In this document: positions 11,141-21,600 of the stretch, piece by piece | Layout: each line of letters starts with the position of its first letter | How positions within the stretch are numbered: position 1 is the first letter of the stretch | Assembly: GCA_001247695.2 (NCBI GenBank) | Contig: LGRX02035499.1 | Location: 62,001 to 126,000 of the forward strand | Length of the DNA stretch: 64,000 nt | From: Cymbomonas tetramitiformis | Lineage: Eukaryota > Chlorophyta > Pyramimonadophyceae > Pyramimonadales > Pyramimonadaceae | Reading direction: 5' to 3' | Position numbers and translations under genes: made by a program | Notes under the pieces: model-generated | What the model saw: only the letters and a program-made list of their open reading frames with translations | Databases searched by the model: none | Told to the model about the DNA's origin: nothing

Positions 11141-11150
11141 GCTATATAAG
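11141..11150 (+). promoter_or_regulatory. TATA-like box inside a small inverted repeat
   Basis: GCTATATAAG is flanked by GAGAGCTG and CAGCTCTC, so the TATA sequence sits in the loop of an 8-bp stem. No convincing ORF follows on either side. The rest of 11001-11900 shows nothing that I can support. Confidence 0.3.
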
Positions 11151-11924
11151 CTGCAGCTCTCCCTCAAGTGAGTGTCTCATGCTGAGTGTGTCAGCTCACT
11201 AGAAGTCGACAATCTGAGATGACGGGTGACAGATCGTACGGTAGATATCAATACAGTGAACTGATCTAATCTAACAGTAAGAACTGCACGGCTGAATCTC
11301 AGCAGCGTCATCCGAAATCGTAAGCCACGGATCCTCCAGAAGCTTTTGAACGGTTGGCCGAAATGTTTCGTTAGCTTGCAACATCTGGCTAATGAAATGC
11401 TGGCAGCCAGAATCCAGCTGCACGCCAAATCACACCCTTATCATGAACACATCTATTGAGGACTTTGCATGATATTATGAGGAAAACTAACAAACTCATA
11501 TTTGCTTTGGTATTGGAGAGGCTTGATAGGGTAGATTGATCAGATCCAAACATATTCCCGTTCCCCGAGAAAGTGTTATCAGGGATGTGAAGCAGCAAAG
11601 GAGCCATCTGATGCCGCATGAAGCCTACCGTAAGGAAAGGAACAATAGTTGACAACCGCATTAGGCCTCAAAATATACTCACAAAAAGACTATCGCTAAT
11701 CTTGCCTCAAATCCCCACACTAAAACAACGCCATTTTATTTTGGGTTGCTTGGGTTTAACGAGTGGTGCTGATAAGGTCCCCAAACCCCTTTCAAATCTG
11801 CCAATTGGCAAACTGACATCCTCGAAAATAGTTATGACGCATTCCCACCCTGCCTAAGGCTTACACCGCCGTCGAATCAGGCACATGCATATATCCAAAA
11901 ACAAAAAGATGATGCACGCGTACC

Positions 11925-12106
11925 TTCCAAATTTCGTCATCCCTGGCGCCGGCATCACTGTACAGTAGATCTGCACCGGTCTTAGCATCGAACAGCATGA
12001 GAAACAATTCTTGAACGTCATTGAGTTCTTCGATGTCGACGTCGGTTCGTGTTTTTCGTACATAGTCATCAAATGCTTGCTGAGTTTGTCGGCACACATG
12101 CACCAA
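11925..12106 (-). CDS. Candidate internal exon of an unknown gene
   Basis: The reading frame DDYVRKTRTDVDIEELNDVQ, then LFLMLFDAKTGADLLYSDAG, ends at a good donor (TTTGGAAG|GTACGC). Composition is normal for protein, acidic and helical, unlike the shadow ORFs nearby. No acceptor or neighbouring exon could be fixed and no family is recognised. Confidence 0.3.
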
Positions 12107-12237
12107 GAAAGTTAAACAAACGCCAAAATTAGATACTTAGAAATAGATCAAAGGCCCAACAAGGGTACACTAAGTCACTTGGCTGAGCAGATCACGTATA
12201 TCACATACATCCTACATGTCTGACCCGTCAGCGGCTC

Positions 12238-12351
12238 CAACCTGCCGATTTACACCCAACCCGCTAACAGTGACGCGAATGGGTGACTTACATGGTTTCA
12301 CAATGTGCGATTGACTACTCTTAGCGGGTTAAGAGTGAAATCGGCAGGTTG
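12238..12351. repeat. 114-bp foldback element
   Basis: The arms CAACCTGCCGATTT...AACCCGCTAA (12238-12268) and their reverse complement (12321-12351) match at both ends with about six mismatched bases in the middle. The 52-bp loop has no coding capacity. This is a MITE-like or hairpin-forming sequence. Confidence 0.8.
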
Positions 12352-12394
12352 AATCCATTGGCGGGTTAGGCGTGTAACATATTATATATATATA

Positions 12395-12700
12395 TAATCA
12401 ACGTATATATATATGTTACGGTATGAGCGCGCCGCTGGCATATGCCAGCCGATTTTGGTATGAGCGCGCCTGTACCAGAAAACTTGTTGGTATGAGCGCA
12501 CCTGTACCAGAATATTGTTGGTACAGGCGCGCTCATACCAAGGCGCGCTTGTACCGTAACATATATATGTTACGGTATGAGCGCGCCTGTACCAAAAATC
12601 TTGTTGGTATGAGCGTGCCTGTACCAGAATATCTTGGTACAGGCGCGCTCATACCAAGGCGCGCTTGTACCGTAACATATATATATATATATATATGTTG
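12395..12700. repeat. Palindromic array with AT dinucleotide cores
   Basis: GGTATGAGCGCGCCTGTACC occurs repeatedly in both orientations, separated by cores of the form ACATATATATATGTTACG. Each unit of about 110-130 bp can fold back completely. Another palindrome (AAACTCTAATATATATTAGAGTTT) follows at 12782-12805, directly at the right-hand end of PAT-1. Confidence 0.8.
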
Positions 12701-12802
12701 TAGCATGGATGCGAGTTGCCGTTTTTTGGCATCTGACGACACTGGGGCCTCCTCAGCTCCACGGAACGTTCCTGTCCGTAAAAACTCTAATATATATTAG
12801 AG

Positions 12803-12834
12803 TTTCCTCTTTGCTACAACACACAAGATTGCCA
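12803..12834 (-). repeat. PAT-1 B2 repeat
   Basis: The 32-bp 'tttcctctttgctacaacac' plus 'acaagattgcca' equals B1 at 13163-13194. On the minus strand it ends in GGAAA, the 3' end of the element, followed by host 'ctctaatata'. Confidence 0.85.
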
Positions 12835-13000
12835 AAAGGCTACACTGCTATATTCTTTTAATAAAGTTCATGTCCACCAGCTTGCTGGTTGCATGAATCA
12901 CATTTTAGTGAAAGTCCATGGTCTGCACGGCACTATCTGAGTTACCGTACAGACTTACCCAAAAGGGTTTACAGAGTTACTTGGGATGGGAGAGGAGGGA

Positions 13001-13194
13001 ATTAACAAAAGGAACAGAGCTGAGGACCCGACAGTTCGCGTCCATTATATACATTGACACAGTCTCGAAACGTCACTGTCACCCTACTGTGCCAACGTGT
13101 CACTGGTCAGTGATTTTGAATCGACTAAACCACTAAAATTCCACTGCATTCCAATTTACACATTTCCTCTTTGCTACAACACACAAGATTGCCA
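13001..13194 (-). repeat. PAT-1 A2 (13001-13160) and B1 (13163-13194)
   Basis: A2 is a 160-bp direct copy of A1 at 17925-18084. On the minus strand the B1/A2 junction reads GAAATG|TGTAAATTGGA. The same GAAATG joint followed by an AAATTGGA start is found in PAT-2 and PAT-3, so it probably marks the circle junction used by the recombinase. Confidence 0.85.
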
Positions 13195-13225
13195 TGATCA
13201 GAGATGACTTGGTGCACTGCTGCCT

Positions 13226-14618
13226 TCACCCACAATTACCCTGTGGTGCCATCCACCCGAAGAAGTGCTGCATGTACTCGTCGGGGATGGCCGTGGGGTC
13301 GATGTACCGATGCACAACACTGGAGGTCTGAGACCAGCCTCCGAAGAAGCAGACCCTCTCGAGCACCGTGCCCACAGCTCGTGCTCCCGTGGCTGCACCC
13401 TTCCTCGTGCTGTGTGCTGAAAAGTGCCCTCCCTCCGGGGGGAGGCACCCCAATGAATCCAGAGCCAGCTGGATCCACTCGTTTGCTAACGTGGCCCCCT
13501 GAAAGGCTTCCCGTTCTCCCAGCAGCCTCCAGTAGCTGCCGGTTACATTGCTCGTCGGAGTTCTCGAAGACGTGTCACCCTTCCAAGCCAGGTCCCGATG
13601 CACCTGCCAATTTCTAGGACTTCCCTGAGTCCTCTGACCCCCTGCCAGGGGATCTGCAGCCGCCATTTCACCTGGTGATGACGCCTGCCCTTTTTCTTCA
13701 GCAGCACTACCGACAGCACTTCTTCTGTCGAGCTGATGTGCTCCGTCTGCATCGCCACACCCGTGTCCGGTCTCCTGAACGTGACGTTGGCGAATACAGT
13801 GCAGACGTAGGCACGAAGCTGCTGTAGCTCCTCCGTAGTCCTCGGTGTCGATGCTGCTGCCGCCTGCTGCGCCGCCCACACGTGCTGTGCCGGCAAATAC
13901 GTTCTCTCCGTGAGGATGTCACCCGAGACCACCCCCTCGTTCGCCTGCAACATCGCCATGCCCTTCACAGCGCAGGTCACACTCCTTCCCTTCGCCGGTG
14001 CCTCGTAACCGAGGTCCTCGGGGTAGTTGTTGATCGCCGAGAGGTACGGCTGCAGGGATGAAGCCCGGATCCCCTCCGCCTCGAGCAACAAGGCCAGGTA
14101 GAGTAGGACCGTAGGCGTGGTTGCTGGCAGCCACTCCTTCTGCTGCCTCTGGCAGAACAACACGAACTTCTTCACCTTCGGCTCGTAGTCGTCCTTCGTC
14201 GTCTGTTGCAGCGCTGCCTCTTGCATTCGCACCGCCAGCTCACTGTGCTCGGAGATCCCGAGCTCCTTCCTCCAACGCAGACCGAAGGCCTTCTCCAGAA
14301 AGCCCTCCTTCTTGATCTGGTTCTTCTCTGTGCCGACAGGGGGGTCCGATGTCCCCACACCGTCCGTCAACACAATATCCTTCTCACCGAAGATATTTTT
14401 CTCACCGATGGGGTTCTCAACGTTGGCGATGATGCTGAACCGCTCCTCGGTCAGGTCCACCACCTCCTTGTCCCCGTCGTCGTACACGATGTTCGCAAAC
14501 CCGTCGTTGTCGTAGAACTGTACGACACCCGGGTACCAGGCGTCACCCAACCCCCAGTACAGCAGCAGTCTCGTCCCTGCCGGGACCGTCTGCTGCAGCC
14601 CTCCTTCTCCGCAGTTGC
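13226..14618 (-). pseudogene. PAT-1 Tudor-like + tyrosine recombinase, frameshifted
   Basis: This is the recombinase that would integrate the circular DNA form of PAT-1. An N-terminal Tudor-like domain (about 14582-14430) has the core WYPGVVQ...VYDDGDKE. Then come a core-binding region (SLQPYLSAINNYPEDLGY) and the catalytic domain with Arg in FRRPDTG, HSTRKGAA (HxxR), GGWSQTSS and RYIDPTA (nucleophilic Tyr). The frame changes near 13610, between GLREVLE and WQVHRDLAWK, so the catalytic domain is split and the copy is probably dead. The upstream part of this frame stays open across pol to 16803. It follows pol directly in a different frame. Confidence 0.85.
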
Positions 14619-16676
14619 TCACTGCGTGGGGAGGATGCGGAACATGACCGCGTCCCACTTCGACGTCCCGAGCAGCTGAGATCCACCCAGCCTGCTGGGC
14701 ACGAACAGATCCCTCCTGCGAGGCACAATCACCACCTCGTCTGCCAGCTGCTCCAGCTCCCGGAACCACGATTGGCCCGGCCAGTACGGTGCCACCACCG
14801 TGGCTGCAACGTGCTCTTCCTTGATTTTTGGGGCTACCTCGTCGAGGAGGCCCCACGGGGGGTTCACCCAGTTGTTCTCCCCCCTCCAGTCGTACGTCAT
14901 ACTGTCCACCCCTTCGCAGAGGGGATCGTGCCACCCCGCGAAATATCTCGGCAGCTGCGCCGATATTTCGGAAGCAAAGCGGTCCACCGTGTGCGGACCC
15001 CAGCTGTTGTCCGCCCACTCGAACCACTGTCGGTTGAGTCTCCAGTCGTCGATGTCCTCGCACCTGGACAGCCTGTCCGCCCACTCGTTCGCCTCGCTGC
15101 GGATGTACCTCGCCTGCAACTCGATGTCGTGCAAGTCGAGCAGCAGCCACAGCTTGCGCATCCTCCGCATCAGCTCCGGGATTCTTGAAGTAAAGTGCGA
15201 CAGCATGGCCACCACCGCTTGGTTGTCGCAGTAGAGCCTCACCACCTTGCCCTCCAGCTCTCGCATGAAAGCCTGCACCGTCTTGTACACCGCCTCCAAC
15301 TCGAGTTGCGTGATGTGCAAGTGTCGTAGGTCGTCGGGCCAGAACCCCCTTGCCTCCTTGCTGAGGTTCAGAACACCACCCCAAGCACGCAGGGAGCTGT
15401 CCGTGTGGAGTTTTGCCCTCGTCGGACTCCTCCATATTTTTCTCCCGTTCCACCGGCTCATCACCGGCAGTCGGAGCCACCACTCCAGATCGTGTAGGGA
15501 CTGTCGCGTCAACTTTACTTTCGCCCCCCAGCTCCGCTTGGTCGAGAGCACGAAATATAGTTCGCGAAGGTACATCCTCGCAGCCGGTACCGCAAGGAAG
15601 ATTGACTGGCACAGCCCATTGAAGGCTGCCAGCCGTCTCTCCGACAGCCACCGCTTCTCCCGCGTTGCGTCGCAGATGATGCTCCTCGCCTGGGCGTGGA
15701 TCTTGTTGATTCTCGTCTCGGTAACCCAGAACAGCCCCTCCTTCAAGTCCACCTCCATACCGATGTGCTCGATTAGCTGTCCTGGCTCCCACTGACCCTT
15801 CTTCTCGTTCCGAGAGAGTCCTAGCCTGGCTAGTACTCGTCGTACACGCTCTCGCTGCACGAAAGCCTCCTCCTCGGTGGACGTCAGGATCAATAAGTCG
15901 TCCATGTACGGGAGCACTCGTGCCCCTCGTTGCTGTAGGTCTCGATGAACACCTCCAGCGCGTCGTCGCACTTCGTAACGGGGTGCTGCCACCCGTCCGT
16001 TTATGAGCTTCAGAAGCTCCCGTCGATCCTCCGCTGCGCCTGGCGAGCGAAGGGCCTCCACCAACACCTTCATGAACTTGACGAAGATCCTCGGTGCGTC
16101 TGACCACCCGAAAGGTAAGGCTGTGCACTGGAATAGCTCCCCCTGCAGGTCGAACTGCATGCACTTCTGGAAGTCGGGGTCTATTCCCACTGCATGGTAG
16201 CCGTCTTGGAGATCGAAACTGAAGCACCAGTCGCCCGGCTCCACCAGCGGACGAAGCTTCTTGAGCGTCTCCATCTTCACCTTGGACTTGACACAAAAGC
16301 TGTTCATCCACCGGAAGTCCACCACTAGGCGCCACTTGTTCTCGCCCGGCTTCTTCACCAAGAACGCCCGAGATACGTGCTGCCTCTTCGTCGCTCGCCC
16401 CCATGTACCGGTCCCCAGCGCCCTCTCCTTCTCCTTGTCCAGCTAGATCTGCTGCAACGGAGTCGCGTCGAGTAGCGACACACCATGGTCGAACCGTGGG
16501 GGTGGTTGTCGAAGCCACTTCATCTTGGCTCCTCGGGAGATCCACTGCAGGACCTCCGAACTGGCGCCCGCCGCGCGCCATGCCCCTCTTCTGCTCCTCA
16601 CTTCCTACTGGATAGTGAGGTGTTTCTGTCCGACGCCCAGAGGCACAGGCGCCGGACAGAGGTGTGCCACGCACAT
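14619..16676 (-). pseudogene. PAT-1 pol: RT, RNase H, methyltransferase, two stops
   Basis: The start chosen is the ATG 2 nt past the gag stop (MCVAHLCPAP), by analogy with PAT-2 and PAT-3. RT is recognised by KWRLVVDFRWMN, FDLQDGYHAVGID, LPFGWSDAPRIF and YMDDLL. RNase H follows with LHTDSS, ELEAVYK, CDNQAVV and WADRLSR. The C-terminal methyltransferase-like domain has VDRFASE and NWVNPPW (the NPPY/W motif of Dam-type enzymes). Two in-frame TAGs interrupt it: 16605-16607, where PAT-3 has Gln, and 16443-16445, where PAT-2 and PAT-3 have Trp. The first uninterrupted Met is at 16361. Confidence 0.9.
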
Positions 16677-16678
16677 CC

Positions 16679-17605
16679 TTAGGCATCAGCCCCGGCGTTG
16701 CCCGACGGCTTGCCGCGACCTTTACCCTTGCCCTTGCCTCCAGCGGGACTTTGCTCCTTCTTGTCATCGCGCCAGCCGCCCTTGCCACCACGTCCACCTC
16801 CACGCCCTCCCGTCTCCGCCAGCGCCGCGTTCTTCATGTTGGCGTAGAGGGAGGCCTTGTTCTTTCCCCGCTCGAACTCGTCGATGTACTCCTTTAGCAG
16901 GGTGTCGGTCACCAGATCCTCTGTGCCCTGGTAGACGCAGTCCTCGACGAACTTCAACTTTGTGCGGAGGGAGTCGGAGTCAGACTTACCCGCTCCCTCA
17001 CCGTCAATGGCCGCACAAAGCTGCAGCACCGTGAAACGGTTGCAAAGGAGTGAATAAACTCCGTGGATCGAGTTTTCCACACGCTTTAGCCTCTCGACCG
17101 CCTCTTCGGCCGAGTAGTGCGTCTTCGTCAGCCCGTCGACTGTCTCCGTGACGTACGAGAGGTAGTCATGCATATAGGAGAGGGCTGGTGCGAGCACGAC
17201 GTACTCGTACTTCATCGACGACGCAGTCGTCTTGGAGAGCACGTCGTACGTTTTGTCCCCGTACATCGGGCACACCTGGGGCATATCTGTCTCCAGGTTT
17301 TTTGGCTTCGGTGGGAAAGGGTTCCTGGGGTCTTCAGGAACGTAAGGCAAACACTTGCGTCTCGCGATCTCTGCTTCCGCTCCCTTCTTCTTCCCCGCTG
17401 CAGAGCTCCCTGATGAAGAAGAACCTGCTAGCTTGTTGGCTGCCACCTCTGCCGTCAAGGTTGTAATTTGCCCACTCATAGTGGCAATCACCGCAGCCTG
17501 TTGCTGCTGCTGTAGAAGCTGTTGTTGTCGCTGTTGCTGCTGCTGTTGAAGCTGATTCTTCGCGAATTCTTCTTGATGCTGCTGCTGCTGCTTGATGAGC
17601 TCCAT
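16679..17605 (-). CDS. PAT-1 Gag-like protein
   Basis: This is the structural nucleic-acid-binding protein of PAT-1. It shows a Gln-rich N-terminus (MELIKQQQQHQEEFAK), a conserved central block shared with PAT-2, -3 and -4 (LPYVPEDPRNPFPP, YGDKTYDVLSK, SSMKYEYVVLAPALSY, HGVYSLLCNR) and a Gly/Lys/Arg-rich tail. The first ATG in frame is at 17605. A short ORF at 17805-17674 (MVLTRSNEESITRIRRDPW) in another frame looks like the true N-terminus, which suggests a frameshift near 17650. The stop TAA at 16679 lies 2 nt before the pol ATG. Confidence 0.8.
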   Translation of the reverse strand: MELIKQQQQHQEEFAKNQLQQQQQQRQQQLLQQQQQAAVIATMSGQITTLTAEVAANKLAGSSSSGSSAAGKKKGAEAEIARRKCLPYVPEDPRNPFPPKPKNLETDMPQVCPMYGDKTYDVLSKTTASSMKYEYVVLAPALSYMHDYLSYVTETVDGLTKTHYSAEEAVERLKRVENSIHGVYSLLCNRFTVLQLCAAIDGEGAGKSDSDSLRTKLKFVEDCVYQGTEDLVTDTLLKEYIDEFERGKNKASLYANMKNAALAETGGRGGGRGGKGGWRDDKKEQSPAGGKGKGKGRGKPSGNAGADA

Positions 17606-17882
17606 CAGCAATGATGTCTGGTCGACGGGTTGTCTGAAAGCTAGTGTCGGTGTCGGTCGTCTCGGACTCGTGCTCAGCGATCTCCCTCGTCGTACGGGTT
17701 GGGTGGGAGGGGTTCACTCCCTAGGGCCAGAAAGTCGTCCTCGTTGGTCCAGGGGTCCCTCCGGATCCTCGTAATTGATTCCTCATTCGAACGTGTCAAT
17801 ACCATCTTGGTAAGGTGAAGTACTAACTAAAACTGAACTACGTAGAAACGATTCGTGTTAGTCAAAAGCAGTGTGCCACACA

Positions 17883-17906
17883 GAAAATATTCAGTAGAAT
17901 ATTTTC
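17883..17906 (-). ncRNA. PAT-1 5' leader stem-loop
   Basis: GAAAATATTC-TACT-GAATATTTTC forms a perfect 10-bp stem. It is framed by AACTTCACG and CTGTGTGGCACACTGC, a frame that recurs in PAT-2 (40061), PAT-3 (52069) and PAT-4 with a different stem sequence. A second hairpin (CTTTTGC/GCAAAAG) spans the end of A1 just upstream. Confidence 0.6.
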
Positions 17907-17924
17907 GTGAAGTTGCTTTTGCGA

Positions 17925-18084
17925 ATTAGCAAAAGGAACAGAGCTGAGGACCCGACAGTTCGTGTCCATTATATAGATTGACAAGGTCTCGAAGCGTCAC
18001 TGTCACCCTACTGTGCCAACGTGTCACTGGTCAGTGATTTTGAATCGACTAAACCACTAAAATTCCACTGCATTCCAATTTACA
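17925..18084 (-). repeat. PAT-1 A1 repeat (5' end)
   Basis: This 160-bp direct copy of A2 starts TGTAAATTGGAATGC on the minus strand. The flanking base triplet is ATG, as for PAT-2 and PAT-3. A TATATAA-type sequence lies within it on the minus strand near 17970, a possible promoter. Confidence 0.85.
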
Positions 18085-18182
18085 CATTTCAACGCTCGCG
18101 ATCTTTTTGACATCGAAAAATGGCATGGCGTCTTGGAATGACATTAGCCTGGCATCGGGCATCGGCATCGGCATTGCCATCG

Positions 18183-18210
18183 TGACACAGTACAGTACAG
18201 TACTGTGTCA
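18183..18210. repeat. 11-bp-stem palindrome
   Basis: TGACACAGTAC-AGTACA-GTACTGTGTCA folds into a perfect 11-bp stem. It lies in the short host stretch (18085-18237) between PAT-1 and the Penelope-like element, which holds nothing else visible. Confidence 0.8.
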
Positions 18211-18237
18211 TTGTACGTAGTTCCTATTGTATTGCGT

Positions 18238-18576
18238 GCTATGTTTAAGTTATGATATGTTAAGTCTCAGTTTGTACAAGAGAACCACAAGTTAAAACTG
18301 TATGCTATATAAACATAAGATTTAATTGTTTTGGCATAGCTCAGACTAGTTTCGTTCCCTGCCTGGAACTCGTCAGTGAGAAAGAAAGAATCACTGTGTG
18401 GGCCCGGTTACCACATATAGTCCTACTAATTAAATCAGATCAAGTCAAAGATACTCAACGGCTCGGAATCTAAACTCATAGTGACAGAGGTAAATAACTG
18501 TGACAATAAGAAATCACAATTAACATCAGGAATATACTGCCACTCAAAAGAAATCGCAATAACCATCAGAAATATA
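18238..18576 (-). repeat. Downstream pLTR of the Penelope-like element
   Basis: It is nearly identical to 24084-24423 (for example ACCACAAG against ACCATAAG). On the minus strand it lies after the RT gene. The adjoining 18577-18640 contains a partial extra copy of a 38-bp repeat ('ccgccactcataagaaag'). Confidence 0.85.
18340..18380 (-). ncRNA. Minimal type I hammerhead ribozyme (downstream copy)
   Basis: The minus strand reads, in order: CTCA (stem I), CTGACGA (core), GTTCC-AGGCAG-GGAAC (stem II hairpin), GAAA (core), CTAGTC (two-base-pair stem III, cleavage after the final C), TGAG (stem I partner of CTCA). Every invariant position of the hammerhead core is present. The very short stem III, ACTAGT, is self-complementary, as expected of minimal hammerheads that act as dimers. 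Confidence 0.85.
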
Positions 18577-18642
18577 CCGCCACTCATAAGAAAGATAACA
18601 AAGCCCCAAATAAAGAAGCATACAAAAACCGTCCAGTAATAA

Positions 18643-21600
18643 TCACAACGTCGGAGACTTCATCTTCAGCATCAAGCATTTAAGCCTGCCCCAATAATCC
18701 AGGGGAAACTTTGCCGCCATAGCTGACAAACCCCGGCTCAACCATCCATCGGGATAATCCTGCCGCTTTAATTCACGCCAAAGCTGCAAAAGAGCCACGG
18801 ACATTCTGTCCTCATCAGTGTGCGCCAACATCCGAGAAAGTACTGAAACCAAAGTGCTAGCTTTCCTACTTTCCGGGCAAGCTGAGCCCCAGTGAACAAA
18901 AGGAAAGGCACGACGCTCATCACAAAGCTGAAGACTACCACGTTTCTCATTCTGCATCATCTGTCGGAGACATATATGTCCATCCTGCACAAGAACTTCC
19001 ATACCACAATATTCCAGAGCGTTAGGTAAGTCAGGATCAGAACCCGCCACCTCAGTTTGCAAGACTCGCATCCCAGGAGGATAACAGTTGTCACGATAGC
19101 GGCGTAAAATCCGTCTAATTCTCCGCCACTCTCGATCAGTACCCGTCCACGTGCAAACCATCGCCAAACCGTCATCAGCCTGTCTCACTGCTGACAAATA
19201 CCGGCGATCCGCACGAACACTCTGTGTAAATTCCCGTTCACCGTAAGCACACACACAAAGTGCTTGGCCCGGACTGTCACAACCGCCCATTCCAACGCCT
19301 CGTGTCTGACGAACCAACTGTCCAGCAATCCCGACATAATTGTTAGTTAAAGAAAGTAAAAGTGCACGAATAAGTTTACGCTTCGTGAAACGTACAGCAG
19401 TCTTCAAAGGAATCCCACGCACATACCACTGCACTCCGCGGCTGCCACGCACATTAACCAGAACGGAATTCTTCCCAGACTTAGCGCACGCAGCTTCCAC
19501 AATAGAAATAACAGCACGTTCACAACCACGGTGTTCTAGAGTAGAAAATTGATCCTTCACGTCAAAGCCAAACAGATAAATACCGCGAGCTCCTTGGGCT
19601 TTCTCATTAAAACGTTTCACAGCCTGCATCAAACGGTGAGTGCCTCCCAACGTCAACGAGCCCCCCGCTTGCTCCACCATAAACTCAATCGCTCGTCCTG
19701 ACAAATTCTGCAACGGCGCGATCGGTCCACCACTGTTAGGCTGCACTGGGCGATACTTCTTAATTTCTACACATTTGTCCTTCAGCAGTGCATAAGTAGC
19801 ACCAAAAGTACCCGTGCGACGAAACTTACAAACATTACCCAGCATAAATCTGTTAAAGTCGGTCAACATCCCCGCGACAACCTCGGCCTCAGTCCGTCCA
19901 GCAGGCTCGAATAACGCAGTGCTAGTCTCGCGTTCGTGAACCAAAATGTCATAATACCGCCTCTGGCATACCAACGCACCCACGCCCGCGTTCCTGTCCA
20001 GATACACACGCGCTGTCCCAGCACACAGCCGTTCCAGTACCCGACAATACTCGTTAGCACTGACCGCCTCGCTGTTGTCACCCGCATCAACAGCTTCATC
20101 TCGCAGAGAGAAATCTGCCATCCACTGCTGTAATCTCAGATTCTGTTGCCACTTGAGGGTGGCCTCGCTCTTCAGAGAGTGCTCAAGATCCAGTAATTTT
20201 CTGGGCACAGGTCCCACCTCCCAGTCTGCATCCGCAAGCACAATTAGTTCAGGGCACAGAGGTACGTGCCAAGACTCTTCATACCGTGGCTCCATGCTCA
20301 TCCTCCCTGCGAAGTGCTTTCTCAGAACTGCCAGGTGCGCAACGGTGATCGGGTACTTCCTCGCAGCTTTAGTGTTCTGGACAATCAGGACGTCCACATT
20401 AAAACGTGCACCCGTCGACTTGTCCACGTAGCCCAGAGCTGCCTGCGGTGCCACGAATTTAAACTTGTGCTTCGCCAGCTGCATCAGGCGGTATACACCA
20501 GTTTCTTCAGTCCAGTCTTTCCAAGACGGAGCGATAATCACTGTCCTCGACGTAGTCTTCGCCGTACGTGCCGATCTCACTGCATGTTGCACTGTTTGCC
20601 AGATACGCTCCACCGTGTATATGGGGTTGGCCAGACTGCAGAAATGCCAGAGAAAGGAGTACGCATCGACTCCAGCTCCGAACATCTCGTCCTCCTTGTA
20701 GGGGGTGAAGAAGAACGTGGCATCCAAGTTGAAGTCGAAAGGCGACCCGAAGCATTCCACCAGAAGGTGTAGTACTCGCCGGAGAACGTTTTGATCCTGG
20801 TAGTCTGTGATCCAGTAGTCCCTCGTAACGCGCTGGTTCCAGAATAACATACGTTTCGCGACATAGCGAAGCAACTCCAGAAAGTCGACGTGCACGCCCA
20901 GCCCCTTCCATACTGCCAGTCGACGTAAAAGAACTTCAAACCTTTCGTACAAGGTCCTCTGAACCATGCTCCCCTCGCTGTTCCTCAACTCCACCCAGCG
21001 CAGCAGCTTCCCACCAACTCGTTGTACTGCGTGTGACAGTGTCACCTGCTCCTCACCCTCGTCTGGTACCAGTGTCACAGGTAACATACGAAGAAGAGCC
21101 TGGTCACCCACAGTCTTCGCGACCCCAGAAAACTGTACGGCGAACTCCGTACAGGCCCTCTCCATGTCCTTCACGAAGTTCACCTTCACCACTGGCGTGT
21201 CCTTCAAGTTTCTGTTCAGGATAGCCAGAGGTCCAGTATGTAGGTCCGTCGTCCTCACACACACGTGTCCGTCAACACGAGGTAGTTCGTTGGAAGCCAA
21301 GTGACACAAACACGGTGGAGGGTCTTTTAGTAAGGTCCGTTCACGAAAATTGCAAAATAAATCCCGCAGTTTCATTGAACTCGTCAGCACTGGCATCGTA
21401 CGTTTCCTCACAAAGACCCTCGCCCGTCTCGGGATCCCCAAGTCGGCCACCAGTCGGTCCACCACCTTCCGCACCTGCAGCTTTCCCCACTTGTCAGATG
21501 GGGGCAGCTTTAGCGGGTAAACACCCTTCATCACAAACCCATACACCACCTTCGCTGCCAAACTAATATGTCCGCGTAGTTTCGCCCGCTTCTCCCACGG

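Larger units (their letters stand above)
12803..18084 (-). mobile_element. PAT-1: PAT-type DIRS retrotransposon, decayed
   Basis: Read on the minus strand, the order is A1 (18084-17925), gag, RT-RNase H-methyltransferase, tyrosine recombinase, B1 (13194-13163), A2 (13160-13001), spacer, B2 (12834-12803). This A1...B1-A2-B2 split direct repeat is diagnostic of the PAT/kangaroo group of DIRS elements, which integrate with a tyrosine recombinase rather than an integrase. A1 and A2 differ at about six of 160 positions, so the copy is older than PAT-2 and PAT-3. It carries two TAG codons in pol and a frameshift in the recombinase. Confidence 0.9.

Noticed and set aside
12395..12700. Repeat-spacer appearance resembling a CRISPR array
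   Set aside because: The repeats are palindromic in both orientations with AT cores, spacers are not unique, there are no cas genes, and the window is eukaryotic.
16443..16607. Reassigned UAG (Gln), as in some ulvophyte algae, to explain the stops in PAT-1 pol
   Set aside because: One TAG sits at a Trp position, and TAG ends gag in PAT-2 right before the pol ATG. Nonsense mutation in an old copy is simpler.
13543..16803. A 1086-residue minus-strand ORF spanning pol of PAT-1
   Set aside because: Only the part after about 14618 is recognisable (Tudor-like and recombinase). The first two thirds are low-complexity Arg/Gly/Glu sequence overlapping a clear RT-RNase H gene in another frame, so it is treated as a shadow; the open frame itself is reported as a finding.
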